A stretch of DNA of 64,000 nucleotides from the NCBI RefSeq assembly GCF_000498475.1, contig NZ_AVBI01000001.1, positions 434,001-498,000 on the forward strand. The letters are read 5' to 3'. This document shows positions 62,768 through 64,000 of the stretch, in pieces (the first letter of the stretch is position 1; each line of letters opens with the position of its first letter). Source of the stretch: Flavobacterium cauense R2A-7 (GTDB taxonomy: Bacteria > Bacteroidota > Bacteroidia > Flavobacteriales > Flavobacteriaceae). The position numbers were made by a program, and so were the translations under genes. The notes under the pieces were generated by a model. The model made no database searches and was not told the DNA's origin. It saw nothing but the letters and a program-made list of their open reading frames with translations.

Positions 62768-64000
62768 ATGAAGAATTCTACCATAACGGTTTTTACTGCC
62801 AATTATTATCCCGAAGATACAGCCATTGGCCTTTATACCACACAATTTGCAAAACATCTTGTAAAAAAAGGGTTTGAGGTAACTGTCGTAACAGGGTTTC
62901 CCTATTATCCGCAGTGGAAAATAAAAAACGATTACATCCAACTCCCCGATTTCCATACTGAAAAAATCGACGGATGTACCATACTGCGATACAAACAATA
63001 TGTTCCCAAAAAAGTAAATTTTTCAGGACGAATCCGTCTAATGCTCAGTCTGCTATACGGAACCCTGATCAATTACCGGAAAATCAAATCTTCGGATATT
63101 GTATTCTGTATTGTTCCTTTTACGCTTTCAATTTTCCCCGCAGCTTTGCTTGCCAGAAAAACAAAATCAAAATTATGGGTTCATATTCAGGATTTTGAAT
63201 TTGATTTGGCACTGGAAACCGGGATTCTGAAAAACAATCTTTTCACACGACCGCTAAAAAAAATCATTTTTTGGACAGAGTCCTTTCTGTTAAACCGCGC
63301 CGATGTTGTTAGCAGCATCAGTTATAAAATGCTGGCGAAAATCAATGAAAAATCGGCTGTAAAAAACGTCGCATATTTTCCAAACTGGGTTTCTGCCGAG
63401 AATATTACTCCGCAAAATTATTTACAACACCGTTACATCAATCCGAAAAAATTCACCCTGTTGTATTCCGGTAATGTAGGAGAAAAACAAGATTGGGATT
63501 TCTTTGAAAAGCTTTGTGCTGCTGTAACCGATTCCGAAATCGAAATAGTAATTGTAGGTGACGGCGGTTATTTGGAAACGCTGAAATCACGAATGGAAAA
63601 ACATTCTTTCGTAAAATTTTTCCCTTTGGTGGATTACAGCGAATTGTCCGATTTACTGTGTTCTGCCAACATGCATTTCCTATTTCAGAAAACGGATGTG
63701 GTAGACACCATTATGCCTTCCAAACTCTTGGGAATGATGGCCAGCGCAAGACCATCAATTGTCACAGGAAACAAAGAATCCGAAGTCGCCACCATTCTGG
63801 AAAAATCAAATGGCGGGAAATTTTTCAGCGACAATAGCATTGAAACGGTCTACGCAGAAATTATTCGTTTAAAAAATAATCCTGACACCACAAAACAAAC
63901 CGGGATAAATGCAAGAAATTTTATCTTGGATGCTTTCTCGGAAGACATTATTTTAAACAAAATTACGGCTAAAATCAATGCGACTATCACTGAAAAATAA
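62768..64000 (+). CDS. Glycosyltransferase family 4 (WbuB-like), ends at the window edge
   Basis: The protein is 410 residues with its stop codon at the last three bases of the window. The N terminus TITVFTANYYPEDTAIGLYT and FEVTVVTGFPYYPQW are typical of WcaI/WbuB GT4 enzymes, with LLYSGNVGEKQDWDFFEKL, VIVGDGGYLETLK and MPSKLLGMMASARPSIVTG in the donor domain. I chose the ATG at 62768 because the alternative TTG at 62744 overlaps the promoter box. It starts a new transcription unit that probably continues to the right. Confidence 0.9.
   Translation: MKNSTITVFTANYYPEDTAIGLYTTQFAKHLVKKGFEVTVVTGFPYYPQWKIKNDYIQLPDFHTEKIDGCTILRYKQYVPKKVNFSGRIRLMLSLLYGTLINYRKIKSSDIVFCIVPFTLSIFPAALLARKTKSKLWVHIQDFEFDLALETGILKNNLFTRPLKKIIFWTESFLLNRADVVSSISYKMLAKINEKSAVKNVAYFPNWVSAENITPQNYLQHRYINPKKFTLLYSGNVGEKQDWDFFEKLCAAVTDSEIEIVIVGDGGYLETLKSRMEKHSFVKFFPLVDYSELSDLLCSANMHFLFQKTDVVDTIMPSKLLGMMASARPSIVTGNKESEVATILEKSNGGKFFSDNSIETVYAEIIRLKNNPDTTKQTGINARNFILDAFSEDIILNKITAKINATITEK

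Noticed and set aside
1..64000. tRNA, rRNA, CRISPR arrays, transposases, prophage genes
   Set aside because: Intergenic regions are short and I saw no cloverleaf, rRNA core sequence, regular spaced repeats, transposase or integrase motifs on either strand.

Overview
The window looks like chromosome from a gliding member of the Flavobacteriaceae, most likely a Flavobacterium. The evidence is the gliding/type IX secretion genes gldH and sprE, a split F-type ATP synthase operon without atpD and atpC, many short SCxxK-type lipoproteins, several DUF families common in flavobacteria, low GC, almost no Shine-Dalgarno sequences, and many promoter -7 boxes of the Bacteroidota type TAnnTTTG, some with a TTG 17-19 nt upstream. 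I see no rRNA, tRNA, CRISPR array, insertion sequence or prophage.

Layout. 1-4738 (minus): the start of a CoA-transferase subunit, then the ricT-gldH-PBP1A cluster. 4929-7766 (minus): an operon for wobble-uridine hydroxylation (TrhO, TrhP and a small ferredoxin) in which TrhO carries an extra copy of the TrhP C-terminal domain. 7963-16737: recA; a lipoprotein/ECF sigma/membrane-spanning beta-barrel operon; plsC, trpS, dprA; an HU-SPOR membrane protein; and a thioesterase. 16894-19123: an AT-rich pair made of a lipoprotein with an HExxH motif and a small secreted protein. 19288-25722 (minus): flippase, dut, nucleotidyltransferase, TPR protein, DUF4292 lipoprotein and a degenerate M23 (EnvC-like) protein. 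25761-28950: a prolyl oligopeptidase flanked by two paralogous lipoproteins. 29200-38043 (minus): sprE, bactofilin, atpZ, a DUF6168 protein and atpB-E-F-H-A-G in one run. 38284-44374: a flavin/2Fe-2S reductase, GT9 heptosyltransferase-like protein, DUF4254, upp, DUF6427, DUF6341 and purD.

44490 to the right edge is a surface-polysaccharide locus. It holds nucleotide-sugar genes (wecB, a UDP-glucuronate decarboxylase, gmd, fcl), a polyprenyl-phosphate sugar-1-phosphate transferase, one Wzx-type flippase, two Wzy/WaaL-type membrane proteins, several glycosyltransferases, two methyltransferases and a GT39-like membrane glycosyltransferase. One run, 52185-62032, reads as a single nine-gene operon. 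A 69-codon remnant of a lost glycosyltransferase lies upstream of gmd. The locus probably continues beyond the window.

Most interesting points: the TrhO-TrhP domain sharing with an adjacent ferredoxin; the sigma factor translationally coupled to a protein that appears to span both membranes; a heptanucleotide repeat directly after the start codon of the HExxH lipoprotein, suggesting possible phase variation; and the joining of a type IX secretion gene to the ATP synthase operon. All functional calls come from reading the sequence and from memory of the families; no database search was run.
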